Shown here: one piece after another, positions 19,767 to 27,184 of the stretch | How the letters are laid out: every line of letters starts with the position of its first letter | Numbering within the stretch: the stretch's first letter is position 1 | Made by a program: the position numbers and the translations under genes | Source: Kofleriaceae bacterium | Lineage (GTDB): Bacteria; Myxococcota_A; Polyangia; Haliangiales; Haliangiaceae | Length of the DNA: 35,891 nt | Direction: 5' to 3' | Assembly (NCBI GenBank): GCA_022842285.1 | Contig: JALHPV010000039.1 | Location: 1 to 35,891, forward strand | The notes under the pieces: generated by a model | The model's input: only the letters and a program-made list of their open reading frames with translations | The model's database searches: none | Told to the model about the DNA's origin: nothing

Positions 19767-20915
19767 TCAGCGGCACAGGCCGGTGATCTGGCCGTCATTG
19801 ACGGTGGTCCCGTTGCCGAGCTCGCCGTGCTCGTTCCACCCGAAGCACTCCCAGCCCTCGCTCGTGAGCCCACATGCGTGATGGCCACCGACGGCGAACT
19901 CGAGATAGGTCGCCGCGAGCTTCACCGGGGACGGCGCGGCCGGCTGGAGCGGGACGACGAACCCGCCGTACGTATCCGCGCCCCAGCAGTACACGTCACC
20001 GGCGGCCGTGCCGGCGCACGACCGCTCCCAGTCCACCTGGAGCCACTCGAACACGACGTTCGGGGCGTCGATGGGCGTCGGCGTCCCCGCCACGTTCACG
20101 CCCGCGGTCCCGGTGTAGAGCGGGTTGCCCCAGCACCAGACCTTGCCGCTCGTGTCGAGCGCACACGTGAACGCGCGCTCGGGATTCACGCGGCTCCCGA
20201 CCCCGACCGAGCGCCACGCACCAGGAATCTCGACGGGGTTCGCGCTCGCGATCGGCCCGAGCGCGCCGTCCCGATCCATGCCCCAGCAGTAGAGCGAGTT
20301 GTCGTCCTTCACGCCGCACTGATGAAACGTCCCCGCCGCGAACGCCCGGAACGAGAAGCCCGAGCCCCCGTCGCAGGCCGGGACGGTGCCGTCCTGGTAC
20401 CAGAGGCACTGGCTGTAGAGGTCACCGACCACCTCCTTGAGGGTCGATCCGTCGCCCACGAGCACGGGGGACAGGAGCGGGGTCGCGCCTGGCCCCCACT
20501 CCCACAGCTCGCCGTCGCGCAGCCCGTAGGAGCGCCCGTAGTACTGGAGGAAGATCTTGTCCCACTCGCCGCCGTCGTCGACGCGGGTGGGAACGAGGAC
20601 GGTGTTGTCGTGGCCGACGCCGAGCACGCCATCGACGTTCTCCCCCCAGCACCAGCGATCACCGACGCTGTCGATGTAGCAATTCCCGCGATGGCCGAGC
20701 CACAAGCTCGCGATCGTGCTGCCGCCGCACCCCACCGCCGACGCATCGGGCGTGGTCGACGCATCGGGCATGGTCGACGCATCGGCACCACTGCCTGCGC
20801 CGTCGGCTCCACCGTCCTGCGCCGACGCGTCGCCCCCGGGCTCGAGCGCGGTCGCGTCGAATCCCAGGCGCCCGCATGCGCAGGCGAGACCGGCGAGGCC
20901 GGCGAGGAACCTCAT
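19767..20915 (-). CDS. RCC1-repeat lipoprotein
   Basis: 382 residues. The signal MRFLAGLAGLACAC precedes the anchored Cys, followed by an Asp/Ala/Ser linker with three similar DAST(M/T)PDAS units (about 40-58). The body has RCC1-type seven-bladed propeller repeats, seen as spaced C-x-W-G-x-N/D motifs: WCWGENVDGVLGVG, LYCWGMDRDGALG, VWCWGNPLYTG, VYCWGADTYGG and ECFGWNEHGELGNGT. Cys pairs in most blades suggest an oxidising compartment. Such lipoproteins are abundant in myxobacteria; their targets are unknown. ATG 20915 is the only start placed before a proper signal. Confidence 0.88.
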   Translation of the reverse strand: MRFLAGLAGLACACGRLGFDATALEPGGDASAQDGGADGAGSGADASTMPDASTTPDASAVGCGGSTIASLWLGHRGNCYIDSVGDRWCWGENVDGVLGVGHDNTVLVPTRVDDGGEWDKIFLQYYGRSYGLRDGELWEWGPGATPLLSPVLVGDGSTLKEVVGDLYSQCLWYQDGTVPACDGGSGFSFRAFAAGTFHQCGVKDDNSLYCWGMDRDGALGPIASANPVEIPGAWRSVGVGSRVNPERAFTCALDTSGKVWCWGNPLYTGTAGVNVAGTPTPIDAPNVVFEWLQVDWERSCAGTAAGDVYCWGADTYGGFVVPLQPAAPSPVKLAATYLEFAVGGHHACGLTSEGWECFGWNEHGELGNGTTVNDGQITGLCR

Positions 20916-21131
20916 CCACGAAGGATACCTCTCGCCGCGGACGTCGGGAGAACTTCCGGAGGCCGGCTAGAGCAGGGAAGAACGGGCATGCCCGCGCCGC
21001 GTGAAGCTATCGAGGAGCCGCCACGACGCGCTGACCTACACCGGACAGCATCGACTTCGATGCGCAGGCGGGCACGCTGGGCATCACGCTCGGGCAGAGG
21101 GCGTCGTGCGTGAGCTGCGTGAGGCCGCTGG
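20916..21131. other. Intergenic region, nothing assigned
   Basis: These 216 bases lie between two leftward genes. They contain a 12-base palindrome, CGGGCATGCCCG at 20983-20994, but no hairpin followed by a T run and no convincing reading frame. It should hold the promoter of the RCC1-like gene. Confidence 0.4.
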
Positions 21132-21896
21132 TCACTCGCACGCCGGCGCGCCGACGAGCGAGCCGTAGTCGCACACCGGGATCCCGCATGGCAGCTCGAT
21201 CCGGTCTTGATCGGGCACGTTGACGGGGCACGCCACGGCGTTGCAGACCGTCTCGCACGCAGGACTATCCTCCGTACAGAAGCACGACGGATGGCACAGG
21301 TTCTCGCAGAGCAGCCCCGCCGCCGCATCACAGGTGCACGCGTGGCACTCACTCACGAAGGCCTGCGCACCGATGGGGATCTCGCGGTCTCCAAGCTTGC
21401 ATCCGTCCGTCGGGCAGGGCGCCTCGGTGCGGCGGCGACAGGCCGGCCCATCGTCCGTGCATGCACAGTCGAAGCAGGTCGCGACGACCGTCTCCGCTCC
21501 CGGCGACAATACCTGGCCATCGATGAACACGCATCGTGCATCGGGACAGGTCGCGCGCTTGCGGCACCGGAACCCATAGGTCGTGCACTGGCACTCGACA
21601 CAGTCATCGACGATCACGCGCTCGCCGTATTCGACCAGGGTTCCCGCCAGCATGCAGGCCCCGAAGCCGGGGATGTGCCCCTTCGCGTTCAGCGCGATGG
21701 TGGCCGGTGCCCACGCGCCGGCGGGCACGAACGGTCCCGCATCGGGCGCATCGACGCCCCCATCGAGGGCGACGTCGATCCCCGCATCGAGTGAAGTCGC
21801 ATCCGCGGCCGGCGAGTCGATGACGATCGCGACGTCCTGCCCGCACCCCACGCCCAAGGCCACGCCCAAGGCCACGACGACGAGCAGCGTTCGCAT
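21132..21896 (-). CDS. Cysteine-rich lipoprotein
   Basis: 254 residues from the ATG at 21896. The signal MRTLLVVVALGVALGVGC has lipobox GVGC, followed by an Asp/Ala linker. From about residue 75 the protein has roughly 25 Cys in a repeated pattern: a Gly-x-Gly-Ala-Cys or Asp-Cys start, then CVECQCTTYGFRC, CFDCACTDDGPAC, CHACTCDAAAGLLC. This resembles von Willebrand C / antistasin-like disulfide modules, each about 40 residues, three copies in tandem. It should be an extracytoplasmic binding protein held together by disulfides. No enzyme motif is present. A start five codons earlier (MIRGV) is possible. Confidence 0.78.
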   Translation of the reverse strand: MRTLLVVVALGVALGVGCGQDVAIVIDSPAADATSLDAGIDVALDGGVDAPDAGPFVPAGAWAPATIALNAKGHIPGFGACMLAGTLVEYGERVIVDDCVECQCTTYGFRCRKRATCPDARCVFIDGQVLSPGAETVVATCFDCACTDDGPACRRRTEAPCPTDGCKLGDREIPIGAQAFVSECHACTCDAAAGLLCENLCHPSCFCTEDSPACETVCNAVACPVNVPDQDRIELPCGIPVCDYGSLVGAPACE

Positions 21897-21914
21897 CACG
21901 CCCCGTATCATCTG

Positions 21915-22388
21915 CTACGGCCGCGGGGCGCGGTAGCGCTTCGACGACGGCAGGATCTTCTCCCAGAGGCCGAACGTCGCGGCGATGACGTAGTCGAGCT
22001 CGAGGGTGGCCTTCGTGCGGCGGAGCTCGGGGCGCTGCGGGAGGCAGGCCGCGGCATGGCGCGATGCTTCGAGCTGGTGGAGGACGCCCCGCGACCAGCC
22101 ATTGCCGGCGTAGACGAGGACGCCGGCCATCCAGAGCGCGGCGAGGTCCTCGAGCGCGTAGTGCATCTTCTCGTCGGCGGTGCCCTGGCTATCCTGGTAC
22201 TTGCACTCGATGGCGAGGGCCTTCTGCTCGCGGACACACAGGATGTCGATGCGCCGGTCCTTGCCGATGATGGTCTTGCCGAGGCTGACCTCCCGGTACA
22301 CGACGAGGCCGCTATCGGAGAAGTTGTGGTGGACGTACGCAGCGACGAGGTCGCGGTACTGGTGACCGGTCAGCTCGAGCTTGGCCAT
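21915..22388 (-). CDS. Type II restriction endonuclease, PD-(D/E)XK fold
   Basis: 157 residues. The catalytic core is D48 in GKDRRIDILCV and E61-C-K63 in ALAIECKYQ, the D-x(12)-E-x-K arrangement of the PD-(D/E)XK nuclease superfamily; a Glu in YREVSLGK may be a further ligand. The ATG lies 3 bases after the methyltransferase TAG, so the pair forms one operon with the methyltransferase first, the order that protects the host DNA before the nuclease is made. Recognition sequence cannot be predicted. An orphan nuclease of other function (for example a Vsr-like or Holliday-type role) is unlikely given the neighbour. Confidence 0.78.
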   Translation of the reverse strand: MAKLELTGHQYRDLVAAYVHHNFSDSGLVVYREVSLGKTIIGKDRRIDILCVREQKALAIECKYQDSQGTADEKMHYALEDLAALWMAGVLVYAGNGWSRGVLHQLEASRHAAACLPQRPELRRTKATLELDYVIAATFGLWEKILPSSKRYRAPRP

Positions 22389-22391
22389 GCC

Positions 22392-23531
22392 CTAGACCTG
22401 GAGGCCGAGCTGACCGGGGCTCGCCGAGGTGGAGGCGGTGACGGTGGCGAGCTCCTGGGCCTTGGCGTCGAGCAGGCGAGCGCGGGCGATGTCGACCGCC
22501 TCCAGACACAGGTCGTTGCCGAGGAAGCGACGGTGGTTGGTGACGGCGGCGACCCCGACCGAGCCCGAGCCCATGAAGGGGTCGATGACGAGGTCCCCCG
22601 GATCGGTGGACTGGGTGATGAGCGTGCCGCTGATCACCGGCGGCTTCTCCGCGGGGTAGCCGCCGGAGATGCGCGGGGCCTGGAGGACATCGGCGATGCC
22701 GAGGTCAGCGAGCTTCCGCTTGCCCTTCTCGAAGAAGAGGATGCATTCGTAGCGGGCGCGGTAGTGGTAGCCCATTCCGATCTTGCAGTTGTGGGTAACG
22801 ACGCCGTTGGCGAGCACGAACAGCTCGGCTGCATCCTCGACGGAGATGTCGACCAGGTCGCGCTCGCCGACATCCTCGATGCCGGTGATGGCGACGGTCG
22901 ACGAGGCGGTACCGAAGCGACGGATGAGGAGCTCGTCAGCGATGCGGAAGGTGAGCGCCTCGGCCAGAGATCCGTCGCGACGCATGAACCGGTGGTCGCG
23001 CGAGGCGATCATCGACGTGCCATCGGCGAGCGTGAGGCGCAGGGACGGAGCGCGGGTGCGACGGGTGGCGCGAACGCGGGTGGAGCCACCCTCCGGGATG
23101 CGGACCCGATCGCCGACAGCGATGTCCGCGATCCGGACACTACCGAGGTCCGTGGCGACGAGCGTATCGGGGCCGAGGCACTTGTCCCAGATGAGCGGTT
23201 TCCAGAACTTGAAGCCGGCGGCCTCGGCGAGCGGCTTCGCGACGAACATCGTCTCGGGGTCGCAGTAGAGATAGAAGTGCGAGTTCTTGCGAAGGACGCG
23301 ATAGACCTCGGTGAAGAGCTCGGGGAACCGCGAGTTCGGAAAGATCGAGAACCAGTCGTTGCTCGACGCCTTGCTGTGCTTCAGGCGCGTGGTGGTGCCG
23401 ATCGCACGGTGCTTCTCGAGCGACTCGTACGGTGGATCGGTGACGACGAGATCGATCGACTCGGACGGCAGCGCGCGCAACCAGGCGACGGCGTCGCTCT
23501 GGGTGAGGTGGAACGTGGGAGGACCGTCCAT
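22392..23531 (-). CDS. Beta-class DNA methyltransferase precursor containing a mini-intein
   Basis: 379-residue precursor. The N-extein (1-117) has catalytic motif IV TDPPY and FYLYCDPETMFVAKPL; the C-extein (249-379) has IGMGYHYRARYECILFFEKG and the SAM-binding motif I DPFMGSGSVGVAA. Catalytic motif before SAM motif marks the beta class, which makes N4-methylcytosine or N6-methyladenine. Residues 118-248 are a complete intein inserted in the conserved junction WDK/CKIGMG; joining the flanks restores an uninterrupted methyltransferase of 248 residues. ATG 23531 is preferred over a TTG ten codons upstream because GAGG lies about 10 bases before it. The nuclease gene follows after 3 bases. Until splicing occurs the two halves of the active site are separated. 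Confidence 0.9.
   Translation of the reverse strand: MDGPPTFHLTQSDAVAWLRALPSESIDLVVTDPPYESLEKHRAIGTTTRLKHSKASSNDWFSIFPNSRFPELFTEVYRVLRKNSHFYLYCDPETMFVAKPLAEAAGFKFWKPLIWDKCLGPDTLVATDLGSVRIADIAVGDRVRIPEGGSTRVRATRRTRAPSLRLTLADGTSMIASRDHRFMRRDGSLAEALTFRIADELLIRRFGTASSTVAITGIEDVGERDLVDISVEDAAELFVLANGVVTHNCKIGMGYHYRARYECILFFEKGKRKLADLGIADVLQAPRISGGYPAEKPPVISGTLITQSTDPGDLVIDPFMGSGSVGVAAVTNHRRFLGNDLCLEAVDIARARLLDAKAQELATVTASTSASPGQLGLQV
22788..23180 (-). other. Mini-intein (131 residues) within the methyltransferase gene
   Basis: Block A begins at Cys1 with CLGPDTLVAT. Block B reads GTSMIASRDHRF, with the catalytic His preserved and Ser in place of the usual Thr of TxxH. Block F is VDISVEDAAELFVLANG, lacking the common His, and block G is VVTHN followed by the +1 Cys, so the penultimate His, terminal Asn and nucleophilic Cys are all present. 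There is no homing endonuclease: blocks B and F are joined by about 40 residues. At 131 residues it is near the lower size limit of known natural inteins. It could also be classed as an A-type bacterial intein-like domain. Splicing is predicted, not shown. Confidence 0.9.
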
Positions 23532-23563
23532 GGAGAGCAACCTCGCACGTGGGTCTGACAATC

Positions 23564-23585
23564 TGTTCAGTGTCCGTGTTCAGTG
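23564..23585. promoter_or_regulatory. Tandem TGTTCAGTG repeats upstream of the restriction-modification operon
   Basis: TGTTCAGTG occurs at 23564-23572 and again at 23577-23585, a 13-base spacing, in the 57-base gap before the methyltransferase gene and 33 bases from its ATG. On the coding strand they read CACTGAACA twice. The spacing of just over one helical turn would suit a protein bound to one face of DNA. No controller gene (C protein) is adjacent. Confidence 0.4.
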
Positions 23586-23588
23586 GTC

Positions 23589-24497
23589 CTAGAGCCGCTC
23601 TCGCTCGAGATCGACCACGCGCTCGCGCTCCGTGGTGAGCGACGCCTCGGCATCGCGCATCGCCCGTTCGTGGCCCCGGAGATCCGACATCAGGGTGGCC
23701 AGATCGGCTTTCAGGCGTCGCAGCTCGGAGGTGGCGAGCGCCAGATCGGCGCGTGATGCCGGCGTTCGCTTGAGCGCCAGCTCGAGGCCGCGCACGCGCT
23801 CGACCGCGATCCCCGGGATGATCGCGGCCGCACCGAGCGCGGCGCGCCGAACCTCCGACAGCGCATCACTCACGAGCTCGAGATCCGACCACAGCGCCAT
23901 CGCCGCCCACGACAGGAGCGCCCCGGCACTGTACTCGGCGCCCGCGGTCCGCTTCTCGAGGCGGGTCGATACCGTCTCCACCAGGCGCTTTGCCGCGTAG
24001 CCCGTCGCCATCGCCGCCACCAGCGCCCCGCGCGCCGCGGCCAGTCGCCCCGCGCTCGCGGCGAACGCCACCAGCGCCTGCGCGTGTGGGCTATTGCTCG
24101 CGACGGCGGCCAGCTCCAGCTCGGCGAGCAGCTCCGCGTAGCGCGCCTCGACGTCGCCCATCGGTTCGAGCGTCGCATCGAGCGTGGTGATGCGCGTGTC
24201 GAAGACGCGGAGCTCTGCCATCAAGCCGTCGTGCTCGGTGCGCGCGGCCTCGAGAGCCGTGGCCGCCTCCGTCACGCCGGCCACCCGTCCGAGGCGCTGC
24301 CGGAGCCAGCCCCGCATGCCCCGCGTCAGGCGATCGTATGCGCGCTGCGTCTCGCGGAGGTGCTCGGCCGCCGAGTCGACCTCGCCGAGAAGGCGACTCC
24401 GGGCCGCGCGGGCATCGAGGCGCTGTTCGAGCAAGCGGGCTCGCTCGCGCACGCTCGCCCGCACGCGCACGAGGTCGGCGCGGCGCGACGCGTCCAC
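23589..24497 (-). CDS. Coiled-coil protein of unknown function
   Basis: 302 residues from a GTG at 24497-24495 that shares one base with the Nudix TAG (TAGTG). The protein is mostly alpha-helical with long Leu/Ala/Arg/Glu heptads at both ends (residues about 5-135 and 245-302; for example [22 protein letters not shown]). A central, more hydrophobic and Ala-rich part (about 135-235) contains [16 protein letters not shown] and [18 protein letters not shown], which could be a helical bundle. No known domain was recognised. An ATG further upstream would overlap the Nudix gene by 73 bases with Arg-rich sequence, so it is rejected. Coupling to the Nudix gene suggests a shared process, not identified. 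Confidence 0.65.
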   Translation of the reverse strand: MDASRRADLVRVRASVRERARLLEQRLDARAARSRLLGEVDSAAEHLRETQRAYDRLTRGMRGWLRQRLGRVAGVTEAATALEAARTEHDGLMAELRVFDTRITTLDATLEPMGDVEARYAELLAELELAAVASNSPHAQALVAFAASAGRLAAARGALVAAMATGYAAKRLVETVSTRLEKRTAGAEYSAGALLSWAAMALWSDLELVSDALSEVRRAALGAAAIIPGIAVERVRGLELALKRTPASRADLALATSELRRLKADLATLMSDLRGHERAMRDAEASLTTERERVVDLERERL

Positions 24498-25156
24498 TAC
24501 CGCAGCCAATCTCGCAGGCGGCGCAGACCGAGCTCGGTCTTGAGGTCCGCGATCTCGCCGCGCATGCACGCCGCGAGCGCGTCATCGAGGGGCATCCACC
24601 ACGTGCTCGCGCCCTCCTCCATCGGCGAGCCATCCCCCGCGAGCGGCTGCTGCGCCTGCGGATCCACCTCCACCGCGACGAAGTAGAACTTCTCGACCAT
24701 CGCCCCCGGGGACGGCAGCGAGCCCGCACCGAGCACGACGATCGTCGCCGGATCGACGACGAAGCCACCTTCTTCGAGCGTCTCGTGCGCCGCCCGCACG
24801 CGCAGGCCCGCCTCGCCGTGATCGCCAGCTTCGAGGATCCCGGCCACGAGCTCGGTCACGAACAGGGTGGGCGGAGGCTCGGGGAGCGGCGCGACCTGGG
24901 CATCCCGACCGAATAGCAGCGCGGGGCGCATCCCCGAGCGCAGCAGGACCTCGATGCCGCGAGCGGTCCGCGCGAACACCACGACGATGACGGCGTCCTG
25001 CCCGTACGGCCGCGCGATCGAATCCGAGACGAACGGCTCCGACAGCGAGCCATCAGCGCGGCGGTTGCGCAGGCGCAGGCGCCTGATCTCGAGGAACCCG
25101 CCACCCCCCACACGCTCGTCGGAATCGACGACGAGCTCGATCACCTGCATGCTCAT
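24497..25156 (-). CDS. Nudix hydrolase
   Basis: 219 residues. The Nudix region is [20 protein letters not shown] followed by ETLEEGG: it keeps the Glu residues of the RE-x2-EE-x-GU core but has His where Arg is usual (HETLEEGG). Preceding sequence [21 protein letters not shown] and the LVAGILE lead-in resemble ADP-ribose/ADP-sugar pyrophosphatases, which cleave nucleoside diphosphate-X into NMP plus X-phosphate with Mg2+. The likely role is clearing ADP-ribose or another nucleotide sugar. The His substitution may tune or weaken activity. The gene ends one base into the start of the coiled-coil gene, and starts 16 bases after the upstream lipoprotein gene. Confidence 0.82.
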   Translation of the reverse strand: MSMQVIELVVDSDERVGGGGFLEIRRLRLRNRRADGSLSEPFVSDSIARPYGQDAVIVVVFARTARGIEVLLRSGMRPALLFGRDAQVAPLPEPPPTLFVTELVAGILEAGDHGEAGLRVRAAHETLEEGGFVVDPATIVVLGAGSLPSPGAMVEKFYFVAVEVDPQAQQPLAGDGSPMEEGASTWWMPLDDALAACMRGEIADLKTELGLRRLRDWLR

Positions 25157-25172
25157 CCCGGGTTCGCTTCGC

Positions 25173-25787
25173 TCATGGGGGGAGGGCGCTGCCCTCGGCC
25201 GGCGTCATGGGCGGAGGCGGCGGCGGGGCTGGTATAGGGTCCCCCCCCGGCGGCGGCTCGTCCGGATCGACGGGCGGGCGCTCGGCGGGCGGCGGCGCGA
25301 TGTTGCCGCTCGGCTCGGGGACCTCGTACTCGCGGAGCGCCTCGTAGATTTCGTACTGGAGCTGATCGACCTTGCCCGGGATCCAGCCGGGGAGGATCTC
25401 GTTCGGGAAGATGCGGTCCGGCGCTGTCTGGCCCACGCGGAACCGCACCATCTCCGCCCGCACCTGAACGACCCAGTCCTTGTCGACGGGCAGGAGCTCG
25501 GCCACGAGCGCCATGCGGATGCTGCGGTCAGGAATGTTGAAGACGTTGATGTCGCCGGCGGCGCTGATGCCCTGCCCCTCCGGGTTGTACCAGCGAGCGA
25601 TCGTCTGGAGCTTGAGGGCCGGCTGGTCGATGCGCGCGAGCTTGTACTTGGACTCGACCGCCGAGACCATGCGCTGGAAGAGCACCATCTCGTTCCCGCG
25701 GTAGCGCGCCGTCTTGGCGAGCGCCGTCTCCCGCAGGGAGGGCCCGCACCCGAAGACCACCGCTACGACCAGCCACAGAAGCCGCAT
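25173..25787 (-). CDS. Lipoprotein, paralogue of the upstream gene, with Pro-rich tail
   Basis: 204 residues. MRLLWLVVAVVFGC is a signal with lipobox VFGC. The domain (about 20-155) matches the next upstream protein: ALAKTARYRGNEMVLFQRM, a YN-x-(E/D)-G strand (ARWYNPEGQG), INVFNIPDRSIRMALVAELLPVDK, and LPGWIPGKVDQLQYEIYEAL. The C-terminal 45 residues are a Pro/Glu-rich tail absent from the paralogue, likely disordered. No catalytic residue pattern was seen. The two genes are 3 bases apart, so they form an operon and may make a hetero-oligomer in the envelope. Confidence 0.75.
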   Translation of the reverse strand: MRLLWLVVAVVFGCGPSLRETALAKTARYRGNEMVLFQRMVSAVESKYKLARIDQPALKLQTIARWYNPEGQGISAAGDINVFNIPDRSIRMALVAELLPVDKDWVVQVRAEMVRFRVGQTAPDRIFPNEILPGWIPGKVDQLQYEIYEALREYEVPEPSGNIAPPPAERPPVDPDEPPPGGDPIPAPPPPPPMTPAEGSALPP

Positions 25788-25790
25788 GGA

Positions 25791-26318
25791 TCAGGCCTTA
25801 CCACTAACCGGCTGAGGCGCATCCGGAACCAGCTTGTTGGCCTTCGCCGCCTCGTAAATCTCGACCGTCAGGGTGTCGACGCGCCCCAGCACGAACCCGG
25901 GCATGTACGGGTCATCCGGCTTCAGCTCGCGGGGCTTGGGGCTGTCACCGACGACCTGCGTCACCACCGGCGTGACCACGATCAGGTGCTTGCCACCCTC
26001 GGTCGGGACGATCTCGACGAGCATCTGCAGCGAGATGCTGCCGTCGCTCATGTTGATGAAGTCGCCCGCCCCCACCGACTGGCGGCCGCCGTCGCGGTTG
26101 TAGAACTGCACCGCGGTGACGAAGCGGCGCCCCGGGGGATCCGTCTCGCCGATCGTGTAGGACTGCTGCGTGACCTGCAGCGCGAGGTCGAACAGCTGGG
26201 TTTCCGCGCCGTTGTACTCCGTGGCCTTCGCCATGGCGACCTGGTGGTCGGTGCCGCCGCAGGCGGCGAGCGGTGCAGACAGTGCGACGAGGAGCGCGAG
26301 CGCGCGGAGGGCCTTCAT
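25791..26318 (-). CDS. Lipoprotein, first of two tandem paralogues
   Basis: 175 residues. MKALRALALLVALSAPLAAC is a strong signal with lipobox LAAC. The mature part shares with the downstream protein an N-terminal MAKATEYNGAETQLFDLAL segment, AVQFYNRDGG, a strand pair around ISLQMLVEIVPTEGGKHLIVV, and a closing YMPGFVLGRVDTLTVEIYEA. This is a duplication that has diverged strongly. Function unknown; an envelope structural or assembly role is a guess. The SDR gene starts 53 bases away on the other strand. Confidence 0.75.
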   Translation of the reverse strand: MKALRALALLVALSAPLAACGGTDHQVAMAKATEYNGAETQLFDLALQVTQQSYTIGETDPPGRRFVTAVQFYNRDGGRQSVGAGDFINMSDGSISLQMLVEIVPTEGGKHLIVVTPVVTQVVGDSPKPRELKPDDPYMPGFVLGRVDTLTVEIYEAAKANKLVPDAPQPVSGKA

Positions 26319-26371
26319 TCGCCTCTCATCGCAGAAGGACTCGATACGATCAAGCTGATAGCCTGCTTCCC

Positions 26372-27184
26372 ATGGCGCAGCTCACGGGGATGCGCGCGCT
26401 GGTCACCGGCGCGTCGAGCGGAATCGGGGCACGGATCGCGGTCCGGCTGGCGGCCCTCGGGGCTCACGTCATCCTCACCGCGCGGCGCAAGAGCGCTCTC
26501 GAGGCCGTGGCCAAGGAATGCGGCGGCTCCACCGAGATCCTCGTGGCGGATCTGGGACAGCCCGGCATCGCCACATCCCTCTTCGAGCAGGCGGGGACCG
26601 TCGACATCCTCGTCAACAACGCCGGCTTCGGCTACTTCAAGGCCTTCGCCGACGCGGACTGGGAGCGCGACGCCGAGCTCATCCAGCTGAACGTCACGGC
26701 GCTGGTCGAGCTGTCGCGGCGCTTCATCGATGCCCGCGCCGGCAAGACGGGCCACGCCTACCTCCTGAACGTCGCCTCGACGGCGGCGTATCAAGCCGTG
26801 CCGAACTTCGCCGTGTACGCGGCGAGCAAGGTCTTCGTCCGCAACTTCACCGAGGCGCTGCACGACGAGCTCGTCCACGCGAAGTCGCCCGTGTCGGCCA
26901 CGTGCATCTGCCCCGGAGGCACGCATACCGAGTTCCACGAGCTCGCGGGCGCCGGCGACTACTCGTGGATCGCGAACCGCTCGATGCTGCCCGCCGATCA
27001 TGTCGCCGCGCTCGCCGTGCGCGCGATGCTGAAGCGAAAACGCAACGTCATGCCCGGCTTCCTCAACAACCTGTCGAGCTTCATGACCCGCCTCGCTCCG
27101 CGCTGGCTCGCATCGTTCATGGCGACGCGCGTGATGGGCAAACCCAAGCGGCCGCTGCCGGCCCGTACGAGGAGTGCAGCGTGA
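26372..27184 (+). CDS. Short-chain dehydrogenase/reductase
   Basis: 270 residues, classical SDR length. The cofactor site is TGASSGIG (12-19), the NNAG motif is in VDILVNNAGFGYF, and the catalytic Ser is in VASTAAYQ with Y149-x3-K153 in YAASK. A Arg after the Rossmann strand (TARRKSALE) suggests NADP(H) preference. Sequence character, including ICPGGTHTEF and the C-terminal region with a hydrophobic stretch, resembles the DltE/3-oxoacyl reductase-like SDRs that act on lipids. ATG 26372 lies just before the fold; sequence upstream is Arg-rich shadow. It overlaps the next gene by GTGA, so the two are co-translated and probably act in one pathway. Confidence 0.92.
   Translation: MAQLTGMRALVTGASSGIGARIAVRLAALGAHVILTARRKSALEAVAKECGGSTEILVADLGQPGIATSLFEQAGTVDILVNNAGFGYFKAFADADWERDAELIQLNVTALVELSRRFIDARAGKTGHAYLLNVASTAAYQAVPNFAVYAASKVFVRNFTEALHDELVHAKSPVSATCICPGGTHTEFHELAGAGDYSWIANRSMLPADHVAALAVRAMLKRKRNVMPGFLNNLSSFMTRLAPRWLASFMATRVMGKPKRPLPARTRSAA

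Noticed and set aside
20983-20994. CGGGCATGCCCG palindrome
   Set aside because: Single copy with no link to a start site or hairpin; too short to support a claim.
23532-23561. TTG start adding ten residues to the methyltransferase
   Set aside because: The ATG at 23531 has a GAGG ribosome-binding site at suitable distance; the TTG does not.
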